In this document: positions 53,853-62,680 of the stretch, piece after piece | Layout of the letters: the number at the start of each line of letters is the position of its first letter | Position numbering within the stretch: the first letter of the stretch is position 1 | DNA from: Paracoccus onubensis | GTDB taxonomy: Bacteria; Pseudomonadota; Alphaproteobacteria; Rhodobacterales; Rhodobacteraceae | Direction of reading: 5' to 3' | DNA length: 64,000 nt | Assembly: GCF_003591515.1 (NCBI RefSeq) | Contig: NZ_QZCG01000008.1 | Location: 124,001-188,000 of the forward strand | Notes under the pieces: model-generated | Seen by the model: the letters and a program-made list of their open reading frames with translations, nothing else | The model's database searches: none | Told to the model about the DNA's origin: nothing | Translations under genes and position numbers: made by a program

Positions 53853-54803
53853 TTAGCTTTCAAGCTGCTCGGTGATCAGTTGCAGGAAATCCGTGACCAT
53901 GCTCTGCGCTGCATCGCCGGTCACCGGCTCGATGCAACTGTAGGTTTCCGTGCAAAAATTCTGCCATTCCTCGCTGGCAAGAACATTTCCCAGCGCAGCT
54001 TCAAGTTTCTCAACGATGGCCGGGTCGGTACCGGCGCGCACGGCAATCGCACGGAAATTATCCAGCCCCGAAATGTCGTGCCCCAGCTCGGTCGCCGTCG
54101 GCACATCGGGAAATGCCGGATGACGCTCCGCCGAGAAGGCCACGATCGGCTTCAGCTGCCCGGCCTCGATAAATTGCGCGATATCGCCCGGTTCTTCATA
54201 CAGTACCGCCGTATGCCCACCGATAGGCGAGGCATAACGTTCGCCCGGGGCCTGGAAGGGCACATTCTCCATCTGGATGCCATCCCTGGCCAGCAACTTG
54301 AGCGTGACATCGTCCTGCGTGCCATAGCCCGAGGTCGCGACGGTCAATTCCCCGGGATTGGCCTTGGCATATGCAAAGAGATCTTCGGCGGTCTGATGTG
54401 GACTATTGGCCGCGACGAACAGAAATGACGGAGAGTTCTGCACGACCGAAAGCACATGGAAATCCTCGGGCTTGCTGTCGCCCAGCCCTGCCGCCCAAGA
54501 AGCGACCGTCAGCGAGATCAAGGTACCGATCGTATAGCCGTCAGCAGGATCGGTGCGCATCTGCGTCAGCCCGGCATTACCCGAAGCGCCCGCGACATTG
54601 GAGGCCGGGATGGACACCCCAAGCTCTGCCTCCAGCATCTTCCCGATCTGGCGGCCCATGATATCCGTGCCACCGCCGGGACCAAAGGCCACCACCATCT
54701 GAATGGGCCGCTGGGGATAGTCCTGCGCCATCGTCGCCGGCGTGATCAGCCCCGCCGTGACAGCGCCGGCCAGCACCGTTTTAAGTGAATGATACAGCGT
54801 CAT
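53853..54803 (-). CDS. tctC: Tripartite tricarboxylate transporter substrate-binding protein (TctC/Bug family)
   Basis: A 316-residue periplasmic protein with a Sec signal (VLAGAVTAGLITPATMAQDY, cleavage after AMA). The mature start YPQRPIQMVVAFGPGGGTDI is the classic Bug-protein beginning and forms the carboxylate-binding loop. VANSPHQTAEDLFAYAKANP and TSGYGTQDDVTLKLL are further blocks. It has a strong ribosome binding site (GGGAGGAGACATAA). It delivers an anion to TctAB. The preceding sauT gene ends 77 bases upstream. Confidence 0.9.
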   Translation of the reverse strand: MTLYHSLKTVLAGAVTAGLITPATMAQDYPQRPIQMVVAFGPGGGTDIMGRQIGKMLEAELGVSIPASNVAGASGNAGLTQMRTDPADGYTIGTLISLTVASWAAGLGDSKPEDFHVLSVVQNSPSFLFVAANSPHQTAEDLFAYAKANPGELTVATSGYGTQDDVTLKLLARDGIQMENVPFQAPGERYASPIGGHTAVLYEEPGDIAQFIEAGQLKPIVAFSAERHPAFPDVPTATELGHDISGLDNFRAIAVRAGTDPAIVEKLEAALGNVLASEEWQNFCTETYSCIEPVTGDAAQSMVTDFLQLITEQLES

Positions 54804-54880
54804 TTATGTCTCCTCCCTTTGTGACCGACATCCCTCATGGGGCTCCCCCGCCCCATTCCCTCCCATGGGCAGGCGCGGCG

Positions 54881-56410
54881 TCACTCGGTCATTTGTGCCA
54901 GCCGCAGGCGTTGAATCTTGCCGGATGGTCCTTTCGGTAATTCGCGCAGCAGATGAATGACATCCGGCGTCTTGAACTTGCCCAGGCGCTTCTCGCATAG
55001 AAGCGAGATGTCCTCGGCCCTGAGCATCGATCCCTCGCACAGGACCACGGCGGCCTCGACGCGTTCGCCATAGGTGGTGCATTTGCGCGCGAAGGCCGCG
55101 GCTTCGATCACATCCGGCAGCGCATAAAGCGCCTCGTCGATCTCGCGCGGGGCGATGTTCTCGCCGCCCTTGATGATCAGCTCTTTCAGACGGCCTGTGA
55201 CGAAAACATAACCATCCTCGTCGATCCGGCCCAGATCGCCGGTTCGCAGCCAGCCATCCGGCGTTAGTGCGACGGCGGTCGCCTCGGGATTATTCAGATA
55301 GCCCCGCATGATATTCGGCCCCCGCACGCATATCTCTCCCTCGGCTCCGGCAGGCAGGGGCGCCATGTCGCCGGACATGATCGCGACCTCGACGCCGATG
55401 CCCATACCGGGCGAGCCGATCTTGCGCAGCCCCGGCGGCAAGGGGTTCGACAGGATCTGCGCCGCCGTTTCCGTCAGCCCCATCGTTTCGATGATGGGAA
55501 TGCCGAACCGCTCTTCGAAGGCGTTCTGCACCTCGACGGCCAGGGCCGCGGAAGCCGAGCGGCCGAACCGGATACGCTCGCGCACGGCCTTATCGGGCAT
55601 CTGTGTGCCATGCAGGAGATGTGAAATGATCGTCGGGACGACCGAAAACCATGTTGCCCCGTGCTGCGCACAAACCTGCCAGAACCGGCTGGCCGAAAAA
55701 CGTTCGCAAACGATCGCCGCACCGCCTGAGACAAGCGGCGCCATGATCGTCACGCATAACCCGTTGATGTGATAGATCGGCAGGACGCACATCGCCCGGT
55801 CCGCACGCGTCAGTTCATGCGCTTTCGCCGAGGTCCATCCGCCTGCAAGAAGGCTCGAATGGCTGTGCAGCACCCCTTTGGGACGCCCGGTCGTCCCCGA
55901 AGTGTACATCAGCAGGGCATGGTCCGAGGCATCATGAAGGCACAACTCACCGGGCACGGCATCTGCGGGCCAGGAGAATCCGCTCTCATCGGATGCGACG
56001 ATCACCAATGGCCCGCCGTTTCCGTCAAGCGCCTGTTCCAGCAATTCGTGCTGCGACGCCGCAACCAGCACGATCCGCGCGCCGGAATGGCCAAGCGCAT
56101 AGCCTATCGCATCCGCGCCCGCGACAAGGTTGATCATCGTCGCCCTGAACCCGCCGTAAAGCGCGCCGAACAGGCCCGCGACCGCGTTGCGCCCGTTCGG
56201 CAGCATCAGTGCAACGCTTTCACCCGGCGCCACTCCCAGTCCCGCAAGCCGCACGGCGATATCCCGGGCGGCATCGCGCAATTCGGACCAGCTCATGCGG
56301 GTATCGTCATCGGCAAAGATATGGCTGATCCCGTCCGGATCGTTACCGGCGCGGAAATCCAGCCAGTCGCGCACCGTTCCCGCGGGCGGCAGGTCGGGAT
56401 CGAACCTCAT
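54881..56410 (-). CDS. sauT: Sulfoacetate-CoA ligase candidate (AMP-forming acyl-CoA synthetase)
   Basis: A 509-residue ANL-family enzyme. The P-loop is LLMYTSGTTGRPKGVLHSHS, the A5 motif is ETMGLTETAAQIL and the A8 hinge is RTGDLGRIDEDGYVFVTGR, with the catalytic Lys in KGPSGKIQRLRL near the C-terminus. The start at 56410 overlaps the sauS stop by four bases (ATGA), ruling out longer starts. Coupling to an acylating aldehyde dehydrogenase and to xsc matches the sauST genes of the Cupriavidus necator sulfoacetate pathway. The acid substrate is inferred from this context, not from active-site residues. Confidence 0.82.
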   Translation of the reverse strand: MRFDPDLPPAGTVRDWLDFRAGNDPDGISHIFADDDTRMSWSELRDAARDIAVRLAGLGVAPGESVALMLPNGRNAVAGLFGALYGGFRATMINLVAGADAIGYALGHSGARIVLVAASQHELLEQALDGNGGPLVIVASDESGFSWPADAVPGELCLHDASDHALLMYTSGTTGRPKGVLHSHSSLLAGGWTSAKAHELTRADRAMCVLPIYHINGLCVTIMAPLVSGGAAIVCERFSASRFWQVCAQHGATWFSVVPTIISHLLHGTQMPDKAVRERIRFGRSASAALAVEVQNAFEERFGIPIIETMGLTETAAQILSNPLPPGLRKIGSPGMGIGVEVAIMSGDMAPLPAGAEGEICVRGPNIMRGYLNNPEATAVALTPDGWLRTGDLGRIDEDGYVFVTGRLKELIIKGGENIAPREIDEALYALPDVIEAAAFARKCTTYGERVEAAVVLCEGSMLRAEDISLLCEKRLGKFKTPDVIHLLRELPKGPSGKIQRLRLAQMTE

Positions 56411-57816
56411 TCTCCGGCCTCCGCCCAGTATTCGCCGAAAATCTCTTCCACGGTCGGTTCGCGTGGCGGGATCTGCCGCACGATACGGGTACGCTGCATG
56501 AAATTCCGCCAATGCAGGTTGGAATCGATAGAGTTGCCGCCCCAGCTTCCGCAACCCATCGACAGCGAGAACGGCAATCCGTTGTCGAAAGCGCCGCCTG
56601 TCGCGAAACAATGTGCCTGATTGACGATGACGCGGCAGACCGGAAGGCTCTGGCCCATGCTGATCGCGCGTTCATCGTCCTGCGTATGCAGGCCGATGGA
56701 ATGTCCCGTCCCCTGATGGGCAAGGATACGGTGGGCGATATCCACCGCATCCTCGAAATCCCGCGCCCGGTACAGCGCCGCGACGCGGCTAAGCTTTTCG
56801 CCGGATAGCGGGTGATCGGGGCCGATGCCCGCGGTCTCGACAGCAATGAAACGGGTGCTGGCCGGCAACCGGTCCGACAGCCCCAGCTTTTCCAGAAGCA
56901 CATCGGCATCGCTGGCAATGATCTCGCGGTTCAGATGGCCATCGGGCCACAGCCGCGAAACGATCTCCTGCTCTTCAGAGGGCGGAATGACGGCGCCGCC
57001 TTCGGCCTCAAGCGCGGCACGGAAATCATCGAAGACGCTATCCGGCACGATCAGGGCGTTCTCCGAGGAACAGGAGGTCGCGTTGTCGAACGTCTTGGAC
57101 GCAGCGATCTTGCCCGCCGCGCTCGCCAGATCCGCGGTTTCATCCACGATCACGGCGACATTCCCCGCGCCCACCCCGATTGCCGGTGTGCCGCTTTCGT
57201 AAGCCCGGCGCACATTGTCCTGACTGCCGGTGACGACGACCAGATCGGCGGTTTCCAGCAGGCGCTGCGTCTTGGCCTTGGATCCCGGCGCAGGCAGCAT
57301 CTGCACCAGCCGCCTGTCCTCGCCGATCCTGTCGAACTCCGCATGGATGAATTCCAGCAACAATTCGCAGCACGCGACCCCTTTGGGCGAGGGCGACAGG
57401 ATGATCGCATTCCCGCATTTCAACGCATTGATGACATTGTTCGCCGGCGTGGCGGCTGGATTGGTCGAAGGGACCACAGCGCCGATCACCCCGATGGGAC
57501 GCGCAATTTCCACGATGCCGGTCGCAGGATCGTCCGACAGGATGCCAAAGGTCTGCGCCCCGCGGATATCCCGCATCAGGCCAAGCGTCTTGCGATGGTT
57601 CTTGATGATCTTGTCGGCGACATTGCCAAGCCCGGTCGTCTGCACCGCCAGTTCGGCCAGTTGCCGGTTGCGTCCCGGCTCCATGATCGCCCATCCGGCA
57701 GCCTGCGCCGCCCGGTCATAGCGTTGCTGACTTCCGCCCGCCTCATACCCGGCCTGCGCGGCGCGTGCCTGCGCCATCATGGAATCTACCGCCAACAAAT
57801 CATCGGGAACATTCAT
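56407..57816 (-). CDS. sauS: Sulfoacetaldehyde dehydrogenase (acylating) candidate
   Basis: A 469-residue CoA-acylating aldehyde dehydrogenase of the AdhE-N/EutE type. The catalytic Cys is in ASKTFDNATSCSSENALIV and the cofactor loop is AIGVGAGNVAVIVDE. GAVVPSTNPAATPANNVINA is the CoA/NAD-binding block. The start is ATG 57816 or GTG 57825. It would reduce sulfoacetyl-CoA to sulfoacetaldehyde, feeding Xsc, as SauS does in C. necator. It is the first gene of the minus-strand operon and is divergent from the LacI gene. Confidence 0.85.
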   Translation of the reverse strand: MNVPDDLLAVDSMMAQARAAQAGYEAGGSQQRYDRAAQAAGWAIMEPGRNRQLAELAVQTTGLGNVADKIIKNHRKTLGLMRDIRGAQTFGILSDDPATGIVEIARPIGVIGAVVPSTNPAATPANNVINALKCGNAIILSPSPKGVACCELLLEFIHAEFDRIGEDRRLVQMLPAPGSKAKTQRLLETADLVVVTGSQDNVRRAYESGTPAIGVGAGNVAVIVDETADLASAAGKIAASKTFDNATSCSSENALIVPDSVFDDFRAALEAEGGAVIPPSEEQEIVSRLWPDGHLNREIIASDADVLLEKLGLSDRLPASTRFIAVETAGIGPDHPLSGEKLSRVAALYRARDFEDAVDIAHRILAHQGTGHSIGLHTQDDERAISMGQSLPVCRVIVNQAHCFATGGAFDNGLPFSLSMGCGSWGGNSIDSNLHWRNFMQRTRIVRQIPPREPTVEEIFGEYWAEAGE

Positions 57817-57932
57817 ATGCGCCACATACCTTTGCTTCTGAACGATGAAGCCGGCCGGAAACCGGCTGCCGGATCCGCCGCCTTGTCGTTTGCAAAAAAG
57901 CGGTTACCGACTTGCGAATCTGACGATAAGGG

Positions 57933-57960
57933 ATGAAAATAGTTATGCAAATGTTTTCAT
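57933..57960. promoter_or_regulatory. Candidate operator between sauS and the LacI-type gene
   Basis: ATGAAAA at 57933-57939 and TTTTCAT at 57954-57960 form an inverted repeat with a 14-base AT-rich centre. It lies in the 171-base divergent intergenic region, 28 bases before the regulator start. It is the most symmetrical element there and a plausible binding or promoter site for the adjacent regulator. Confidence 0.45.
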
Positions 57961-57987
57961 TAATTTTGTATAGAGGTCATATAAATA

Positions 57988-59019
57988 ATGAAAAAACAAA
58001 AGCATAAAACAGATATCGTTTCCGTTGCAAACCTTGCTGGCGTCTCTGCCGCGACGGTCTCGCGGGCACTGAATCATCCCGATCTGGTGCAACCGGCGAC
58101 CCGCAAAAAGATCGATCAGGCGATTCGCAAATCCGGATATATCCGCAATCGCGCCGCGCAGACGATCCACGGGCGGCGCAGCGGCACCATCGGACTCGTG
58201 GTGCCAACGGTGGCCTATGCGATCTTTGCCGAACTGGTTCAGGCATTCAACGACGCGGTCAGCGAACGCGGTTTCACCCTGCTTCTCGCGTCACATGGCT
58301 ATGATCTGGATACGGAATACGGGCTGGTGCGCAAATTGCTGGAACATCGGGTCGATGCTTTGGCATTGATCGGCCTGGATCACAGCGCGGACACCTATCG
58401 GGTACTGCGCGAGCAGAACGTGCCCACCCTGGCAATCTGGAATTTCGACGCGGCTTCACCGGTCTCCTGCGTCGGCGTGAACAATGCCGAGATCGGGAAT
58501 ATCGCGGCCGATCATCTCATCATGCTGGGGCATCGCCGTATCGGCACGATCTTCCCCTCGACCGGCGAGAACGACCGCGCCCGTTCCCGGAAATCGGCTG
58601 CCTTCGAGCGTTTCCGCGCCGCCCAAGCCGACCTTGACGAAATTTGGCAGATACAGACCCCCTACAGCATCGCACAGGCGAAAGATGCCTGCCTCGATCT
58701 GCTGGCACGGCAGGATCGGCCGACGGCGCTGTTATGCGGCAATGATGTCATCGCGCAAGGGGCGATCTACGCGGCGTTGAAGCTTGGTCTGTCGGTGCCG
58801 AAGGATATCTCGATCATCGGCATAGGCGATTTCGCGGGCTCTGCGGAACTGGAGCCTGCCCTGACGACCGTGCGCATCCCGGCGCGGCGGATCGGCGCGA
58901 TTGCGGCAGAGCATCTGGCCGCCGCCGTTGACCGGACCGAGGAAGATTTCCTTGTCCGCACCCGCTTCGAGGCCGAATTGATCATGCGCGCGACCACAGC
59001 CGTGGCTCGCGCGAAGTGA
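57988..59019 (+). CDS. LacI-family transcriptional regulator
   Basis: A 343-residue repressor. The N-terminal helix-turn-helix and hinge are clear: TDIVSVANLAGVSAATVSRA then LNHPDLVQPATRKKIDQAI. The effector domain begins with GTIGLVVPTVAYAIFAELVQ and contains PTALLCGNDVIAQGAIYAAL, as in ribose/galactose-binding-like domains. It is transcribed away from sauS, so it likely represses the sauST-tct-xsc-pta-soe operon, with sulfoacetate or a CoA/aldehyde intermediate as inducer; this is inference. Confidence 0.9.
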   Translation: MKKQKHKTDIVSVANLAGVSAATVSRALNHPDLVQPATRKKIDQAIRKSGYIRNRAAQTIHGRRSGTIGLVVPTVAYAIFAELVQAFNDAVSERGFTLLLASHGYDLDTEYGLVRKLLEHRVDALALIGLDHSADTYRVLREQNVPTLAIWNFDAASPVSCVGVNNAEIGNIAADHLIMLGHRRIGTIFPSTGENDRARSRKSAAFERFRAAQADLDEIWQIQTPYSIAQAKDACLDLLARQDRPTALLCGNDVIAQGAIYAALKLGLSVPKDISIIGIGDFAGSAELEPALTTVRIPARRIGAIAAEHLAAAVDRTEEDFLVRTRFEAELIMRATTAVARAK

Positions 59020-59114
59020 CGCTCGGAAATCTGGATATGCGCCGCAGCGTCAGGGGCGTGACGTTTGTTGATCAAAGCCCGCGTCAAACGGAACCGCCCG
59101 GAAACACGTCTCGA

Positions 59115-60320
59115 TCAGCCTGCCTGTATCGGCGCGGGCAGCAAGGCTTTCAGCTTCGCGAAACAGACTGCTGACAGAAGCAGCGACAGCCCGAATTGTG
59201 CGGGATAGCCCAGCCAATGGATGATCTGTCCCGCAAGCATTCCGAATGCCATGCTTATCAAAGCGTCGGCGCATTGGAATATGGTGAAGTCGACGCCGGC
59301 CTGCGCGGGATCGGACCATGCCATGAACCGCGCATATAGCGCCACGAACCCGACCGCCATGAAGGCGGGCGAAACGATCTGCACCATCCACGGCAATCCC
59401 GGTACCAGCATTGCCACACCCGAAGCGGCAAGCAGGCAATAGATCAGCACCACCGCCTGCGCCCCAAGCGCCGCCAGAAGCACGAAAGGCGCGCCAAGGG
59501 CGGATACGATCACCCCGCCCAGCAATGCCCCTGCCAGCCCGGTGATCATCGCTCCGGTCGCGCCGAAAACGCCGATATCGGTCAGGCTGAAGCCGTTATC
59601 CACCAGAAATGGCCCGAAATACCCGGTCGAGGATTTCATGGCCGAAACGTAAAGCGCGGTAACCGCAAGCCCCTGCAAGGTCGTGGGCCGTACCAATGCC
59701 GCCCGCAGGCTGGGTCCGGCGGGTGCGGGCGGCCCCAAAGGGCGGGGCTGGCGAAGCAGCACAAAGGGCATGCTGCAGGCAAGCATCAGGGCAAGCATCG
59801 TCACCATGCCCGGCCCCCAGCCCCAGCAGCCAAGCGCCACCAGCACCAACCCTCCGCCAAGGGCCGCGCCGACATAGGCGCCGCCCACCTGCATCGCATT
59901 GGCCCAGCCGTAATCCTTGGGCGAAAACGCTTCGACCGCATGACCATCGCAGGCGATATCGACCGTGGCGGTCGCCGTGGCGATCAGCATCAGCCCGGTC
60001 AGCATGACCGCGAAAGGCGCGGTCTCCGCCCGGATCAGCATGATCCCGATCAGCACGGTTGCGGCCCAGCCGAACATGATGACGCCGCGCGTCCGGGTCC
60101 TGCCCGGAGCGGGACGGCGCCAGCTTTCGACCTGAGGGCTCCACAGCATTTTCAAAGCCCATGGCAGCACCAGCAGCGACAGCAGGCCAAGATGGTCCAG
60201 CGCCATACCCTGACTGCGCAGATAGGCAGGCAGGGCCGTCCACATGAAACCGCCGATGACGCTTTGCGCGACATAAAGCCCGCCCAACGAGATCAGGGCA
60301 ACCGGAAGGGCGTTTCTCAT
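59115..60320 (-). CDS. MFS transporter, RhtX/FptX siderophore-uptake type
   Basis: A 401-residue membrane protein with twelve hydrophobic segments. LGLLSLLVLPWALKMLWSPQ followed by RRPAPGRTRTRG is the loop 2-3 region typical of this group, and VDIACDGHAVEAFSPKDYGW is a further conserved block. Inner-membrane permeases of the RhtX/FptX group import a ferri-siderophore without an ABC system. It lies 26 bases after the stop of the TonB-dependent receptor gene in the same direction, which supports this assignment. Confidence 0.8.
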   Translation of the reverse strand: MRNALPVALISLGGLYVAQSVIGGFMWTALPAYLRSQGMALDHLGLLSLLVLPWALKMLWSPQVESWRRPAPGRTRTRGVIMFGWAATVLIGIMLIRAETAPFAVMLTGLMLIATATATVDIACDGHAVEAFSPKDYGWANAMQVGGAYVGAALGGGLVLVALGCWGWGPGMVTMLALMLACSMPFVLLRQPRPLGPPAPAGPSLRAALVRPTTLQGLAVTALYVSAMKSSTGYFGPFLVDNGFSLTDIGVFGATGAMITGLAGALLGGVIVSALGAPFVLLAALGAQAVVLIYCLLAASGVAMLVPGLPWMVQIVSPAFMAVGFVALYARFMAWSDPAQAGVDFTIFQCADALISMAFGMLAGQIIHWLGYPAQFGLSLLLSAVCFAKLKALLPAPIQAG

Positions 60321-60346
60321 CGCTCGGGTCCGTATCCGCAGCGCTG

Positions 60347-62452
60347 TCAGAAGCGGCGCGACAGATTCAGGTCGATGGTGCGACCCTCATCCTGGTAACA
60401 CCAGCCGGCGGTGCAGGTCTGTTCCCTGCGGTCCAGCAGATTGCGCACGTTCAGTTGCAGCAGCGTTCCCGCATGGCCTTGCTTCGCAAAATCATAGGAA
60501 AGGCCAAGATCGACATAGGTACGGCTGGAGTTGCGCATTGTGTTGGTATCGTTCCCGAAGCTTTTGCCGACATACCGAATGCCGCCCATCACTGAGAGAT
60601 TCTCCATCGCACCCGAGGGGATGGCGTATTTGGCAAACAGCGACAGCGTGTTATTGGGCGTGCCCGACAATTCCTTGCCCTTGGTCCCCTTGGTTCCCTT
60701 GTCGATCGTCACTTTCATATGCGTATAGGAGGCGACAAGATTCAGGCCATTGTCCAGGGTGCTGTTCGCCTCCAGCTCGAACCCGCGCGAGGTCAGGTTG
60801 TAATCTATGCCGCGATTGCGCTCGTCATCCCCCACGACCAGCACCATGCCATGATCCTGTCGGATATCGAACACGGAAGCGGTAATCATCGTATTGCCGT
60901 CCGGCAATTCGTATTTCAGGCCGATTTCCTTTTGCAACGCCTCGGTCGCCTCGGCCGGAGCGCCTCTGCTATCCGAGGTGTTTTCATAGACCTGACTGAT
61001 ATTCGGCGCGAATGAGGTGGATATATTGGCAAATGGCGTCAGGCCATTGGCGAATTCATAGGAAACGCCCAAACGGCCGGTAAAGGCTTCATCCTTCTGC
61101 TGACCTGAAGCGAGTTCACCAGTCTCAGAATCCACGTCGGCATAATCCGTCGTCACCCAGTCATATCGCGCCGAGGCCGAGATGGTCAGTGCGTCCCTCT
61201 CGATCTGGTCGGCAAGGTAGATACCTTTTTGCGTCTGCTTCCGCCAGGCAGAAAACGGCACATCCATGGCATCGTTTGCCGCCTGCCCCAACACCGTGCT
61301 GCCGGTATGCGCGTCATATTTCGCCAGCGTGTAATCCGCACCGAAGGCCAGGGTATGGGCGAAGCTGCCGGTCTCGAACCGATGCTCAAGCATGGCGTCG
61401 ATCACATGCGTGCTGGCAACTTCATGGTAGCGCGTCCACTTGACCGGAACCAGATCCTCTGCCGATGTGCCCGCCCGGGCGGCATAGCGCATGTCGCTGC
61501 GCACTTTCGTATAGCGATAGCTTTGGCGGAACTGTGTGCTACTGCCCAGATCCTGCGTATATTCATAACCCAGCAGGAATTGTTCCTGATCGTAGATATT
61601 GTAATCAGGATCGCCCGCAGGCTCATCCGTCACCTTCCAGTCCGATGCGGGAAGACTGCTGTCGAACCAGTTATATGCCATCGCGCCGGTGCGGCTTTTG
61701 GCATATTCGCCCATGACCAGCAGCTTCTGGGTGTCGGAAATCTGATAGGAAACCGAAGGCGCAATCAACACATGGTCGTCGGCATAACCGTCCAGATGCG
61801 TATCGGCATCGCGCGCCACCACGGTAAAGCGGTAAAGCAGGTTCCCGTCCTCATCCAGCGGCCCGGTAAAATCCACCGATGCCTGCGTCCGCGCATTGCT
61901 GCCATAACTAAGGCTGGTTTCGTGGAAAGGTGTATCCTTGGGCCGCTTGCTGACAAGATTCACCACCCCGCCCGGCGTACTGACTCCGAACATCGAGGAT
62001 GCCGGGCCTTTCAGCACCGCGATGCCTTCCAGCGTATAGGGATCGTTCCGGTACCACGATGAAAGCCCGTTGAAGCTGCGCAACCCGTCGCGGAACACCC
62101 CGGTCTGATAGGCAGGGAAACCGCGCAGGTAAAAGGCGTCGTAGCGGGTGTCGAAGCCAAACACGCCCGGCGTTGCCGACGACGTATAGCTAAGCGCCTC
62201 AAGCATGGTGCGCGGGGCCTGATCTTCAAGCTGATCCTGCGTGATGACACTGACCGACTGCGGCAGGCGCTTGATTTCGGTATCGATCCGCATCGCCTGA
62301 CGACCTGACCGGGCAAGATAGCCATATTGATCCAGCGTATCGCCACTTTCGGCATTCAGCACGATCTCGTCCAGCACCACGGTTTCCTGCGCAAGGACGA
62401 ATGAAGGCAGAACCGTGCCGGCAAGCAGCACTCCCAGAAAGCGATTAAGCAA
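60347..62452 (-). CDS. TonB-dependent siderophore receptor
   Basis: A 701-residue outer-membrane receptor. It uses TTG 62452 as start, 7 bases after AGGAG, and has a signal peptide (LNRFLGVLLAGTVLPSFVLA). The plug domain covers about residues 45-155 (LPQSVSVITQDQLEDQAPRT, TRYDAFYLRGF, VLKGPASSMFGVSTPGGVVN). A 22-strand barrel follows, ending in LNLSRRF with a C-terminal Phe, as needed for Bam recognition. Its sequence is of the FhuA/FoxA-like siderophore class, probably hydroxamate or a similar iron chelate. No Fur-like box could be identified upstream. Confidence 0.9.
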   Translation of the reverse strand: MLNRFLGVLLAGTVLPSFVLAQETVVLDEIVLNAESGDTLDQYGYLARSGRQAMRIDTEIKRLPQSVSVITQDQLEDQAPRTMLEALSYTSSATPGVFGFDTRYDAFYLRGFPAYQTGVFRDGLRSFNGLSSWYRNDPYTLEGIAVLKGPASSMFGVSTPGGVVNLVSKRPKDTPFHETSLSYGSNARTQASVDFTGPLDEDGNLLYRFTVVARDADTHLDGYADDHVLIAPSVSYQISDTQKLLVMGEYAKSRTGAMAYNWFDSSLPASDWKVTDEPAGDPDYNIYDQEQFLLGYEYTQDLGSSTQFRQSYRYTKVRSDMRYAARAGTSAEDLVPVKWTRYHEVASTHVIDAMLEHRFETGSFAHTLAFGADYTLAKYDAHTGSTVLGQAANDAMDVPFSAWRKQTQKGIYLADQIERDALTISASARYDWVTTDYADVDSETGELASGQQKDEAFTGRLGVSYEFANGLTPFANISTSFAPNISQVYENTSDSRGAPAEATEALQKEIGLKYELPDGNTMITASVFDIRQDHGMVLVVGDDERNRGIDYNLTSRGFELEANSTLDNGLNLVASYTHMKVTIDKGTKGTKGKELSGTPNNTLSLFAKYAIPSGAMENLSVMGGIRYVGKSFGNDTNTMRNSSRTYVDLGLSYDFAKQGHAGTLLQLNVRNLLDRREQTCTAGWCYQDEGRTIDLNLSRRF

Positions 62453-62680
62453 TTCAGATCTCCTGTCAGGGCAACATGTTGCGCAGCTGGCGCGTGTGCG
62501 GCACCATAGCGATGCCCGTTACCAGAGAAAATTGATTGAGTGTTTTTATCGGAAATTGCGACTTTCCTGCCACAGTAACCTTGTTGCGGGGTTACGGCAT
62601 CGCATGGCTCTGCCCGATGGATACCGTAACCGGCTTTCGATATGTAACCCGGCATGGCCCATTAACCCGAGGGGGACACA

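Noticed and set aside
62453..62680. Fur, RirA or Irr box upstream of the siderophore receptor
   Set aside because: No convincing GATAATGATAATCATTATC-like, TGA-N9-TCA or Irr-type element could be seen.
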